15,619 nucleotides of DNA from Saccoglossus kowalevskii (GCF_000003605.2 NW_003111483.1:63296-78914), one strand, 5' to 3'. Positions 1 through 8,948 are shown, counted from the stretch's first letter. Numbers and translations: made by a program. The notes: a model not told the origin generated them from the sequence alone.

Positions 1-469
1 CATGTAAACTTGAACAAAAATTAAAATTCTAGCCGTATTTACAACGTTCGCTCGATTTTCATCGTGAAAACAGCATGGAGAAGGCAAACTGGTGACCTTT
101 TGGCCTACCCCATTCAACGACTATCGGGCACCCACCGCTGTTGGCGCTGTAACGATTAAGTATCTAAGTTGCATAGGAGAACAGCGCATTCTGGGTGTTC
201 GTGTACTGAATTCGAAAGCCGTAATAAACATCAAACATGCCTGCCGGGTTAGTTTACGCGAGTATTCGTAATTGAATAATATTTTAGTTATCTTTTCCAC
301 GTACTTTTTTCAATTTATCCATTTGTTATGTCTAATCTTTCGAGAACATGGCAGATTCTCTTATTTTGCCGATCGCTAGCATTTTTTCTTGAATTACAAA
401 ACAACGTGTGAAAACGCAACGTATCGTGACCGTACATGCGTAAATGCATCTTACCGTCCGTCGGCACAG
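1..469 (+). other. CpG-rich 5' region ending in a strong splice donor; possible FoxM first exon/promoter
   Basis: CpG dinucleotides are visibly commoner here than in the following kilobases. At 467-475 the sequence reads CAG|GTGAGT, a perfect animal splice donor, with the last exonic base at 469. In the phase-0 frame used by the next FoxM exon, a stop lies at 377-379 and no ATG follows before 469, so this would be a non-coding 5' exon rather than one carrying the start codon. No clear TATA box is seen. Assignment to FoxM is inferred from position and strand only. A separate upstream gene, or chance, remains possible. Confidence 0.35.
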
Positions 470-1175
470 GTGAGTACTGATGCCACAAATAAAAATGGGT
501 TTTGTTTTGACAAATCGTCCGTTTTGGCTTCGGGGTCAAATTACCTCGTATATTTTCTACATTATTATTAACTCAATTATGTTTTGTACCTGCTCTTTGT
601 TACTCGAATAGATTAATTTACGAACGTATAAATCAACGATTTCAAACTTTTTGCATTTCGTAAATATTGATAGTGACCAATCTGTTTGTATTTCAAAAAA
701 TTGTAACATGTTTCAATTAAATTAAATTAACTTTAGTGTGTATTGCAGTTCATGACATAAATGCTAGAATGCTGTATGTAAATGAATGCAAATTTATGCT
801 AATTAAGCCGCCCACCAGCTATTTTGGATTGTGGAGAACACTGCACATGTAGGTGAATGTACTTCCCTTCACAAGGTCAGTGTATCATAGTGTGTGGTAA
901 GAATGTCACATTATAACAAGACATGACTCAACAAATAAAAACAATGACATTGTTTCCTTTTAGCAGTCATGGTGCAGTACAAGAAATACAATGTATCTCA
1001 TTCTGTCACTAAAATATTTTTAGACACAATCAATACATTTTATCAAGGGTACACAAACTGGAGGATAGCACAAAACATCCCCCAGAGTTTAATTTCACAT
1101 ATTTTACAATATTGTTTCAATTCATGTGTTGTGTTGCATGTTTTTATTACATTGTACAAATTTGCACAAATTTGC
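470..1175. other. No gene recognised; AT-rich, probably intronic
   Basis: No recognisable coding exon is seen. An ATG at 969 follows an acceptor-like ttttagcag and opens 87 codons, but the peptide has no family resemblance and its best downstream donor does not give the phase needed to join the FoxM forkhead exon. An octamer-like ATGCAAAT lies at 786-793. This stretch is most simply part of the intron ahead of the forkhead exon. Confidence 0.4.
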
Positions 1176-1179
1176 ATAA

Positions 1180-1260
1180 AATGCGGTCGATCGGCGAGCA
1201 CCCACCACCACCGCGGTAAACCGCGAGTTTGATTTCCTACTCTTCCCTAAATCAGAATGT
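1180..1260 (+). repeat. Possible degenerate tRNA-derived SINE head
   Basis: The segment has an A-box-like stretch (about 1184-1199, GGTCGATCGGCGAGC) and a B-box-like stretch (1227-1237, GTTTGATTTCC). They start about 43 bases apart, close to the spacing in real tRNAs. The text between also resembles a tRNA D-arm to T-arm region. Acceptor-stem pairing is not evident, so it is not a functional tRNA. A decayed RNA polymerase III SINE head is the best reading. No second copy is seen in the window. Confidence 0.3.
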
Positions 1261-1381
1261 CTCTGGGCTATAGCAAATTCTTTCAAAGAGAAGGGCGTGG
1301 GAGACAGTTAGCAGTGCTTTATTGACGAGACGATACTGCACACACATTCCCTCGCAGTGATCGATACACAGTAACAAAACC

Positions 1382-1408
1382 CCGGAAGAACAAAAACACG
1401 CATGCGCA
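1382..1408. promoter_or_regulatory. ETS-like and NRF1-like motifs close together
   Basis: CCGGAAG (ETS core) lies at 1382-1388 and GCATGCGCA (NRF1-type core) at 1400-1408. These two motifs often occur together near animal CpG promoters. There is no recognisable first exon immediately beside them, and single motif matches are weak evidence, so an alternative FoxM promoter or enhancer is only a possibility. Confidence 0.2.
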
Positions 1409-1512
1409 AGGCTAATTAGCATAATTTATTTGGATGAAAAAAAAAACAAAAGGCATGGCCGTTGCGTTGATTTTTTACCTTTTGCTATCAGTTCCAGTTA
1501 CATGCGTTTTTG

Positions 1513-1549
1513 TCGATATTTATAGGAGTTCAAAGTGAATAAATATCGA
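1513..1549. repeat. 11-bp perfect inverted repeat containing TATCGATA
   Basis: TCGATATTTAT at 1513-1523 is the exact reverse complement of 1539-1549, with a 15-base spacer. The right arm overlaps TATCGATA (1544-1551), the core of the DRE motif of the DREF factor in insects. The match may be incidental in AT-rich DNA. Confidence 0.3.
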
Positions 1550-1875
1550 TACTAAATAACAAGTGAGTTATGTTTTTTTTGTTGGTAATCAATTCGATCT
1601 GGGATTTACCGTCGACATTCCGATTCACCCCGGCTACATAGGGATTGTGTCCTGGCGATTCACAAAATGTTTGCGGGTTGTGGTTGCTCGATTCATTGAA
1701 CAAAACCCCTGGTACAAAGCACTTCTGTTCACATTATTCATGTGGTATACATATTTTGATAAAACATTAATGGCAGCATGTTTTTATCAGGACACTCTCA
1801 AATTTTTAATTATGTTTTTGGTGTTCCCAGACCATCGGTACGCTATGCTGGCCGTGGTAAACTGAATGAAACATT

Positions 1876-2082
1876 CTGTAAAAGGGTTAATTATTCACTG
1901 GGTTTTAATTTAGCTTATTTCGCTGACTGGAAAATGCGCTAAATTAAAACCCAGTGAATATGTAAAATTGATCATATAACACATTATCTAAATGATAAAA
2001 CCGTGAATTTAAAACCCACTGGATATGCCTGAAATGGTAAATCAGCGAAATTTAAACCCAGTGAAAATTAGTCATTTTACAG
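1876..2082 (-). mobile_element. MITE family A, copy 1 (inverted relative to copy 2)
   Basis: This 207-base non-autonomous element has terminal inverted repeats beginning CTGTAAAA and running into ...TTCACTGGGTTT. It is the reverse complement of the element at 9008-9208 along essentially its whole length, with small indels. A TA dinucleotide follows the right end (2083-2084); the left flank has lost it. The short length, lack of coding capacity and TA flanks suggest a Tc1/mariner- or pogo-type MITE. It contains a perfect 22-bp inner palindrome at 1893-1914 and 1938-1959. Confidence 0.8.
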
Positions 2083-2189
2083 TAATTGCCGGTTGAATGA
2101 AAGGTGTGAAAACGTGCTAACTTTGTCCTTTGTGATCTTTGGAGCTGATTAGTTGGCTGAGATTTAAGGCAGTACTCTGCAAGACATCC

Positions 2190-2380
2190 GGGAACTATGT
2201 TCGTTATATGCAGTTCAACTGATCGCTGCGGCTGCTGAAGCCTGGCCGTTGGCCGCGTTAGACAGGTGGCCGCTATATACAGGGTACTTTACATGTAAAT
2301 TTCGTAGGCACTGTTCGGTTGAGACCGCTATAGGCAGGTGGCCGCTATATCCAGGTGCCGTTAACACAGGTTTGACTGTA
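2190..2380 (-). mobile_element. Fragment of a DNA transposon end with repeated subterminal unit
   Basis: A 21-base unit, caggtggccgctatatMcagg, occurs at 2263-2283 and 2335-2355 with one mismatch, and a related ...gaccgctataggcagg lies between. The right border reads ...AACACAGGTTTGACTG followed by TA at 2379-2380. Read on the other strand this gives TA-CAGTCAAACCTG, the layout of a TA-target DNA transposon terminus. The opposite end is not found within 300 bases, so this looks like a single truncated end. The left limit is approximate. Confidence 0.45.
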
Positions 2381-2404
2381 TCTTGTGTATAACTACATTG
2401 TATA

Positions 2405-2612
2405 CTGTGGAATACTTTATTTTCGCTGGAATTAATTTCCGCTGAAAAGGCTTTTTGGGCGTTCTTTATGGAATTTATTTTCACTGATTTTTGATGAGTT
2501 AAATGTGAAATATAGGAAAAAAAGTATATTCGCTGGATTTTATTTTCACGGAATCATCCCTTCAGCGAAAATAGCAAAAATAAATTCCAAGCAAAAATAA
2601 AGTATTCTACAG
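2405..2612 (-). mobile_element. MITE family B, copy 1
   Basis: This 208-base element has ends CTGTGGAATACTTTATTTTCGCTGG and the matching inverted end CTTTATTTTTGCTTGGAATTT-like read from the right. It is flanked by TA on both sides (2403-2404 and 2613-2614). It is the inverted relative of three other copies at 3143, 8301 and 9733. There is no real coding capacity, although a spurious 89-codon minus-strand ORF crosses it. Confidence 0.85.
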
Positions 2613-2701
2613 TATATCTTCTGGTGTTAATTTAACAAACATTAGAACCATAGGCCAATATAATTCAATGTTAATAGATTTTTATTTTATTCTATCAACA
2701 G

Positions 2702-2866
2702 TCAATTCGGAAGGAGAGTCCGCATAAACGTCCCTCGTACTCGTATATGTCCATGATACAGTTTGCTATAAATAGTAAACCGGACAAAAAGATGACGCTA
2801 CAAGAGATTTACCATTGGGTGGAGTCTACTTTCCCTTACTTTCAGTCAGCAAAGCCAGGATGGAAG
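2702..2866 (+). CDS. FOXM1: FoxM exon: forkhead helices 1-2
   Basis: The acceptor ...tctatcaacag ends at 2701 and the donor AAG|GTGAGA starts at 2867, giving 55 codons that enter and leave in phase 0. The peptide opens with a basic leader then RPSYSYMSMIQFAINS, the forkhead helix 1 signature in its FOXM1 form, and continues through MTLQEIYHWV (helix 2) to FPYFQSAKPGWK. The AKPGW is typical of FOXM1 rather than of other Fox classes. The spacing FPYF...PGW is one residue shorter than I recall for human FOXM1, matching the general Fox length. The ATG at 2747 is internal to the domain and is not a plausible start. Confidence 0.95.
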
Positions 2867-5800
2867 GTGAGACTGAATTCACAGTCATTTTTATGCATGT
2901 ATTATTATTTGTATGAACCATTTCAATGAAATAATAATTGAACTGACTTTTATTATTGTGAATTTTGGCCAAATTGAGGAGAATTCACATAATTGAAATG
3001 TGTTCCGTTAATGCCCCAACCCAGGCAACTGTTTCACTAATCCTTGATAGTTCATGGTGTACATGTACCATAGAAAAAAATTATGTGTATGGAATAATTA
3101 AAAGTACAACTTATTTTCCCCATAGAAAACATCAAAAGTGTACTGTAAAATACTTCACTTGGAATTAATTTTTGCTGAAGGAATGATTCAGAAGAAAATA
3201 AAATCAAGCAAATATTTTTTCCTATATTTTACATTTAACTCATCAAAATTCAGTGAAAATAAAATCCATACAAAACACCCAAAAGGTCTTTTCAGCGAAA
3301 ATTAATTCCAGGTAAAATAAAGTATTTCACAGTATCTACATTTAAGCACATATGTATGATATAGTAATAGTATTGACTTATTAAAAACGTGATAAATAAC
3401 AACATAACTGGAACATTATGGGAACTGTTACAACAATTTTTCTTAAAGGAAATGATCTCTTTTATTAGCAAGCTAATGTAGTGTAAAGAAAATGCTAAAA
3501 ATCTGACCTCCTCTACATGCTAATGTCTTTGAAGTGCACATTATTAGAACCACACAATTTTTTTGCCGAATGGACACAGCTGAGCTAAATTGTAAAAAAA
3601 ACTACATACAAATATATTTATATAAATAATATTTTGTCAAAATTCTGCTAGATTATAAATATAGATCAAAGTTGATGACATGTACAAATTAGTGCATGCA
3701 GAGGCGAGTCTATGGACAAAACACAATAAGTGCAACTGTTGGTTCACATGCGTTTCTATTGGAGATGCACTATTAATAGTGTGAGGAAAGAGAAGAGGGG
3801 TTTGGGATATTGGGATGATGACAGAGGGTGTCGTGTCAGACTATACTATCACTACAAAATAGTGAAACTTGATTGAGTATACTGTAGAACATGTTGAAAT
3901 AACTGCATGCAATTTTAGCGAATTTGGTAAAGAAGTGGCAAGCAACATGATACAAGTTTGCATATATATATAGGCTTGATAGGATTCACATGAAGTTGAC
4001 AAAATAACTTGCGCTAAGCACACATTGGTCAACAGTTTGTATACTTGACATTGTATCAGGTTCACATATAAATCGTTAGTTGTTTGCCATTGAAATATGT
4101 GCAAATATGACATTAAATGTCGAACATAATAAACAAACGACTGATTATAAAGTTTCAATAACAGAGCAAATATGATATATTTTCTCATTTATCTACTGAA
4201 TTAAGATTTTAGGACTAAATATGCATTTTTATGAAAGAAGTTTTTTTAAAGTATTACAATTCCCAAATCAAATTTACACTAAATTGTTTGAACAAGTGAT
4301 TTTTTTTTTGTCAATTATCTACTGCCTAATACTTAGTTCAGGAAAAGACCAGAAGTGACAGTTATTTATTTGTACCGGTATATTACAGAATTCAATACGA
4401 CACAACCTGTCTCTACATGATGTCTTTGTACGTGAAAAGCCAGAGGTAAACGGAAAGTCGTCATTCTGGAAGTTAAAAGAAGAAGAAAAACAAATAAAAG
4501 TACAACCCTTTACTGGGTACTCAGGTGAGTAGACTCTTCAGTTTGTCAATCAGTGAGTGGTTAAATCACACCCCACTCATCGCAATTTCAAGCAATGTAT
4601 TTTGTGTTGTGTACACATATGGTTGGATCTATGAGAACATAGGCACTACTGTATTTGCTCTGTGTGTAGTGTGTGTGCTTCCGTAAATCATAGATTTTAG
4701 TTGCGTTAGTATAACCTCATGAATATACATGAGGTCAGATAAATTTGGGTAGATGAATCAGTAATCAAAAAAACTAGGATAGTGTCAGGTGTTTTATAAC
4801 TAAAAAACTAAAATAATTTTTTGTTCATGAAATAAAAAGCGGGCAGTGTCATCTAAAAGCTGCTATGAAGTGGTGGAGTTGAGGTTGTTTGTGTCCTGAA
4901 CTCTATCCTATGGTTACATCAGTTATATTTTTAGTAAGATTTTGTACTCGGAAACATGGATTTTGTTCATTTATGTGTGTTCGTATTGAAGATATACATT
5001 GTAGTAGAGTAAATCCAGTAATGTTTTGTAACATTGTTTTGCTTATCAGAGAGTATATGTGAACAAATGTTGATATTGTGAAACTTTGCCAATTTGTTTT
5101 AGAAACATCAGCAAAATAAGATTTGATGTGAATATATGATGTTATATATCTGTCAACCTTTGCAACATTCATCTCATAATCCTTTGAGATCTGGTCTTCT
5201 ATTCTTCTAGAGATGTCATATAGAGTATCGAGCATTCCAAATCTTGTATTAATGTTTTGTTCATTTTTGTTTTCACAGTTCCTGGTGCCCGTTCCAAAAA
5301 TACACCAATCTTGCCAAGATTAACACAGTCTTATGCTATTATTCCTATTCCGTTAATGGTACAAGCTATGCCATGTATTTCGTCTCCTGTATTGACACCC
5401 TCCTTACCCATCACATCGACCCCAGCACCAAATTTCTTCACACCAAGCGGTCCCGAAAGTACAATGACGATGCGCCCAATGTGTCTTTCTAAGAATCTCA
5501 AACGATATGCACAGGAGAGTAATGGTGAACCAGGCAATAAAAAGGTCAAAATAGCTCCAAAGCTTTTGACTACTGACTCTTGTGAAAGCAATGCTAGAGT
5601 AAGCACAAGATACACATTCAATGGCTCATCTCCACATATATCCATAAATCAGGATTCTGGAATGGATTCTATGATCTCAGAAACTGAGCATTGTGTCACC
5701 CATCAGCCAACTATTGGACGTTTACCCATGCCTGAAATACCCAGAAAGAAACATGGTCGCAAATCTCGGAGACCGCACAAGATTGTCAAAGATGAAGATC

Positions 5801-6444
5801 AGCAAGAAAATGTGCATTTTGACGTTAGTTTTTCAGAAATATTTCCACCCTTTGATGGTTTGGAGTCATCTCCTCTACGGGGTTTAATGAAAACTCCACC
5901 AAAAATTGGTATCACTTTTACTTCAACTCCAAACAAAAATATGTCCAACATAGATGGACTGACTTCTTTTGGTTTTACACCATTGAAGACACTGGACCAT
6001 ATTGATAGTGGAATTGAGTCTTCTCATAGGTCAAGCAACAGAAAGTTTGGTAATAACTTGACTCCACTGGTGAACAATTTCTCAAGTCCAGGAGTAAACA
6101 GATTCTCAGACATGATTGGTTTCAGCAATGACCTTGTACTGACTCCTGATGCTACCAAAGCTGTTGACTGTATTGACGGATCAGCATTCAACTTTGATTT
6201 TGCATCACCCAAACTGTTGACTCCAAACAAATTTAAACTCAATAAATCAACAGATGGGGACGACTCACTGAGAATTGGCTCGCTCAGTGACCTTGGTCTG
6301 ACCGGGTTAACACCAATGAAAGAAAACAAAATGGAATCAAACCAGAGTTTTACTAAGTTATGGAATGATGTAAGTTTCAGTGGAATCATGGGAGAAGACG
6401 ATCTTGGAAACATTAGCTGGAGCAATTTACAATCAATTAATTGA
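2702..6444 (+). CDS. FOXM1: FoxM-type forkhead transcription factor, three exons, N-terminus missing
   Basis: Exons 2702-2866, 4389-4524 and 5279-6444 join in frame to give 488 residues ending at a TGA. The product is a nuclear DNA-binding activator. Human FOXM1 drives G2/M genes and is switched on by CDK and Polo-like kinase phosphorylation. Residues about 9-95 form the forkhead domain. A conserved KKVKIAPKLL block is at 187-197, a basic cluster starts near 256, a KTPPK block is at 305-309 followed by a serine-rich STPNK, and the last 25 residues resemble the FOXM1 C-terminal transactivation motif. Human FOXM1 has over 200 residues before the forkhead. That part is not identified here: an in-frame stop at 2675-2677 shows coding must come from an earlier exon. 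The second wing is unusual. Together the forkhead and C-terminal blocks make the family assignment firm; the exact orthologue name is by homology recalled from memory. Confidence 0.93.
2867..4388 (+). other. FoxM intron (1522 bases) splitting the forkhead before recognition helix
   Basis: The intron is bounded by GTGAGA at 2867 and ...ttacag at 4388. It interrupts the domain right before NSIRHNLSLH. Apart from a family B MITE at 3143-3332 no coding or RNA feature is seen. Open frames here are AT-rich and have no family resemblance. Confidence 0.9.
3143..3332 (+). mobile_element. MITE family B, copy 2 (inside FoxM intron)
   Basis: This 190-base element is flanked by TA at 3141-3142 and 3333-3334. 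Its ends are CTGTAAAATACTTCACTTGG and ...AAAGTATTTCACAG. It shares the internal order of copies 3 and 4 (gaaggaatgattc, then aactcatcaaaattcagtgaaaa, then cacccaaaaggtcttttcagcg) and has the opposite orientation to copy 1. It lacks about 20 bases of the left arm present in copy 3. Confidence 0.85.
4389..4524 (+). CDS. FOXM1: FoxM exon: recognition helix 3 and wings
   Basis: The acceptor is tattacag at 4381-4388 and the donor is TCAG|GTGAGT at 4525. The 136 bases encode 45 residues plus one base. NSIRHNLSLHDVFVRE is the forkhead recognition helix and following strand, with the DNA-contacting N, R and H of NSIRHN intact. NGKSSFW is the wing 1 strand. After FW the peptide runs KLKEEEKQIKVQPF, where most forkheads have an HP(S/D) turn and a more hydrophobic strand. 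The final G joins TT of the next exon to make valine. Confidence 0.93.
4525..5278 (+). other. FoxM intron (754 bases), phase 1
   Basis: It runs from GTGAGT at 4525 to the pyrimidine-rich ...tttttgttttcacag ending at 5278. No repeat family member is recognised. It contains a short GT-rich patch near 4660-4680 and a small 8-bp palindrome at 4714-4735. The intron is open in places on the minus strand, but that peptide has no recognisable features. Confidence 0.9.
5279..6444 (+). CDS. FOXM1: FoxM last coding exon: C-terminal regulatory and transactivation region
   Basis: This exon encodes 388 residues (101-488 of the joined product) and ends at TGA 6442-6444. It begins GARSKNTPILPRL, matching the FOXM1 segment after the forkhead. 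KKVKIAPKLL (5539 onward) and the basic cluster RKKHGRKSRR (5743 onward, a likely nuclear localisation signal) follow. KTPPK then STPNK (5890 onward) correspond to the FOXM1 block with TP-x-K CDK sites. At least ten S/T-P dipeptides are present, several in S-[ST]-P form, the minimal polo-box docking motif. The extreme C-terminus, DVSFSGIMGEDDLGNISWS, matches the acidic-aromatic FOXM1 transactivation tail. Antisense open frames here are shadows of this exon. Confidence 0.95.
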
Positions 6445-7524
6445 TCTAGAAGTCTGCATTGGAATTACTTGGAGTAAAGTAATATTCACAACCAAACATG
6501 CAACATTTCAACATTTGTTTCGTGCTGTGTAGCAGGTAACTGGGTTGTAAGCAAGTCTGCTGTGGTATATCCCTGCTCATATTATTTGCACTCATGTTGG
6601 TGTTGAAATAATGATGTCACAATCTTTTGGAGTACACAATCTTCTGCTTAGTTACTGTAAACTGTTTGTCACAGCTTGAAATTTTTGTTGAAGATATTTC
6701 ATGAATGTTACTATGACTCTCTGTTAAAGAAACTATTCATTGCTAGTGCTACTAAATATTGTGACATCAGTTGAGACTTAAATTGTATTGCCTTACAATA
6801 TTTGCTCTATTAGTATTGCATGCCAAGATTTTTCCATGGTCAAAATAGGTAATATTTTAATGATTTAGTATACATCCAGTTTGGTTAATATGAGCTTCTA
6901 TTGAAAATGTGTTTTTAATGGAGCAAATACACTATAATTGTAAATATTATTTGTCTTTTTGTCAAGTACAAACCCAAGGACTTGTTTTTGGTTCTGTGCA
7001 TTGTATACATGTGTCTGTCTTGCTCATTTATGGAATGATTTGTTAAAAATTCTGTTGCATTGATACAACATAAGAGAGTGACATAATATTTTTTTGGATA
7101 TGATAAAAGTTGACCAACTGTGGATCATATTTATTCTCTAAAACACAAAATTTCCACTTGTTATTAACTTTTGCTGGGCTGGGCTCACAGTCTCACCATG
7201 TTTGTTCAAAATGTGACATACACATGTTTACTCAAATTTGAATGCTCGCTGTTTTAATATCACACGGCCAGTGGTACTCAGGTATGGAGTTTTATTTTGT
7301 GTTTTGGTCTTGCCTGTTTCTTGACATACCTTAACTTAATGTTTAAATTTGTGACAAAATGACTGCGTTTGTGAGTCTATCGAGTTCAGGGAAATACTCT
7401 TTAACCAGTTAAATTGGTTCATTTTAATGCCAGAGTTTATATTATTCAAATGTATATTATATTGATACTCTCTTATTTTATATGCTAAAATATTCTGATT
7501 ACTGTAGTGTATCTTTCAATAGAG
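6445..7524 (+). other. Presumed FoxM 3' untranslated region
   Basis: This T- and A-rich, stop-dense sequence directly follows the FoxM stop. I read through it for AATAAA and ATTAAA on the plus strand and found neither before 7558. GATAAA variants occur, for example near 7102. There is no coding feature and no repeat related to families A or B. Confidence 0.5.
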
Positions 7525-7681
7525 TACTGTAAATCTGTATTAGAAACCGCGGCTTCTATTAAAATGGTACAATGCAACATAGGGGATGCTGCTTCTATTA
7601 GAGCATCTACACATATAAGAAATAGTGAATTTTTTCAATTGTTCAAAAAGAATGGGTGAGACTTCTAATACAGACTGTAAC
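7525..7681. mobile_element. Short inverted-repeat element, family D
   Basis: The left end TACTGTAAATCTGTATTAGAA (7525 onward) is mirrored by TTCTAATACAGACTGTAAC (about 7663-7681) with a small indel. Internally, GGCTTCTATTAAAA and GCTTCTATTAGAG repeat the same TTCTATTA unit. The length of about 157 bases and CTGTA ends suggest a MITE. Only one copy is visible and the right border is approximate. Confidence 0.5.
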
Positions 7682-8300
7682 GGTAATGGTAGTTTGGTTT
7701 CCAACTCTCCATTTTATTTGAGAATGGCTGCTAATATTTTGCCTCCATGGTTATACATGTAGAGTGAATATGAGTGACATTGATTGGCTGGTGACAGTTG
7801 TATGTTTAACAAAAGATAGTTGCCATATTGAAAGAAGTGTGACCTTCCCATTCTTCATTACATTGCCGTAAAGTGACATAGTTTAATGAGCTAATATTAG
7901 TAGCCTTTTCAGGAATATGTGGAAAGTTGGTAACCAGTGGAACGTTGGTCATTGACCCAGGCTGATAAATTGGGCAAATGTACATCTGTATGAAAAAAAG
8001 CAAGATTTCATTACTTTTTATTTTAGATAAGTTATAGAAAGTTCAACTGTGAACCATATATTGATGTAGGGTACAAGATCTCCATATGGGATCAATAGGT
8101 AGCTAAACTGTTGACTTTATTGCAATAACTAGGAATGAGGTTGTTTACAATATCATTGTGTAGCTCAAGTTCTTTACCTTTTACTTCACATTCACGTCAT
8201 TAATTTGAAATTTAATTCAGCCTTGCAGGATGGAATGTTATGTACAGGAATGTTGTGGCTAGTATCCTAAAATTGCATTGCTACTTGGCATTACAATATA
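7682..8300. other. No gene recognised between repeat elements
   Basis: This is AT-rich sequence. A 65-codon minus-strand open frame at 7806-8003 has no family resemblance, and no splice sites were found that would make it part of a gene. It may be FoxM 3' untranslated region or flank. Confidence 0.4.
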
Positions 8301-8508
8301 CTGTAGAATACTTTATTTTCGCTTGGAATTTATTTTCGCTATTTTCGCTGAAGGGATGATTCCGTGAAAATAAAATCCAGCAAATAAACTTTTTTTCCTA
8401 TATTTCACATTAAACTCATCAAAAATCAGTGAAAATAAATTCCATACAAAACGCCCAAAAAGTCTTTTCAGCGAAAATTAATTCCAGCGAAAATAAAGTA
8501 TTCCACAG
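8301..8508 (+). mobile_element. MITE family B, copy 3 (fullest copy)
   Basis: This 208-base element has TA on both sides (8299-8300 and 8509-8510), with ends CTGTAGAATACTTTATTTTC and ...AAATAAAGTATTCCACAG. The terminal arms are long: about 40 bases at each end can pair (TTTCGCTGGAATT repeats). It contains several AATAAA hexamers, the first at 8369-8374. A plus-strand open frame starting at 8429 shares its N-terminal peptide with the copy 1 frame because it is read from the element, so it is not a gene. Confidence 0.88.
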
Positions 8509-8948
8509 TACATGCAAAACACCTCTCACTGATCACTGTGATTACATGTACCATGAAATAGAAAATCAGTTGGTATGGCAACCAATCCAGAAATATTGTA
8601 GTGCTGAAGGGTGGGGCGTTTACTTTCATTGTTGTAATCAGGCCCACTTTATTTTTTTCAAAATTTGATTTCAGGAATTCGTTTGATAAGATTTCAAATC
8701 TACAAAATGCTTACAGTTTTCAGTGAGGTTTCTAGACACCATACCAATGTGTGAATGCAGCTAAAAAGCTGCTCCCATTGCAATATCATGGCTGATGTGA
8801 ATATATTTTCTTTCTTTTTTGTGATAAGTGAAAGTAAGATGCATTTCCAGCATTCTAATTCTATGGAAATAGTGATAAATAAAAAGTGAAAGTAATCATT
8901 GTGGAGTAAGTTGTATTGCAAGGGAAAGTTTGTGTGTGTATTTGACTA
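8509..8948. other. No gene recognised
   Basis: This is a short AT-rich spacer between two transposon remnants. The open frames are either extensions out of the MITE (plus strand to 8668) or low-complexity T-rich reading (minus strand 8700-8921), with no recognised domain. Confidence 0.4.

Noticed and set aside
68-271. 67-codon open stretch on the plus strand in the CpG-rich 5' region
   Set aside because: It has no ATG and no family resemblance, and the splice sites that could use it (CCGG|GTTAGT) are weak and in the wrong phase for the forkhead exon.
1455-1538. 27-codon ATG ORF (ATGGCCGTTGCG...) with a signal-peptide-like hydrophobic stretch
   Set aside because: It is too short, ends at a stop without a good donor, and is not supported by any partner exon.
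1563-1865. 100-codon plus-strand frame
   Set aside because: It starts at a GTG, has no recognised domain, and is composed of hydrophobic and aromatic residues typical of translated AT-rich DNA.
2215-2484. Minus-strand ORF sharing its N-terminal peptide with a plus-strand ORF at 8429
   Set aside because: The shared peptide is a translation of family B MITE sequence, so the two are spurious paralogues, not genes.
4714-4735. 8-bp palindrome ACCTCATG-aatata-CATGAGGT in a FoxM intron
   Set aside because: It is short and in AT-rich intron; expected by chance and no terminal or flanking signature.
5331-6425. Antisense and alternate-frame ORFs within the FoxM last exon
   Set aside because: They are shadows of the 388-residue coding frame, which has clear homology.
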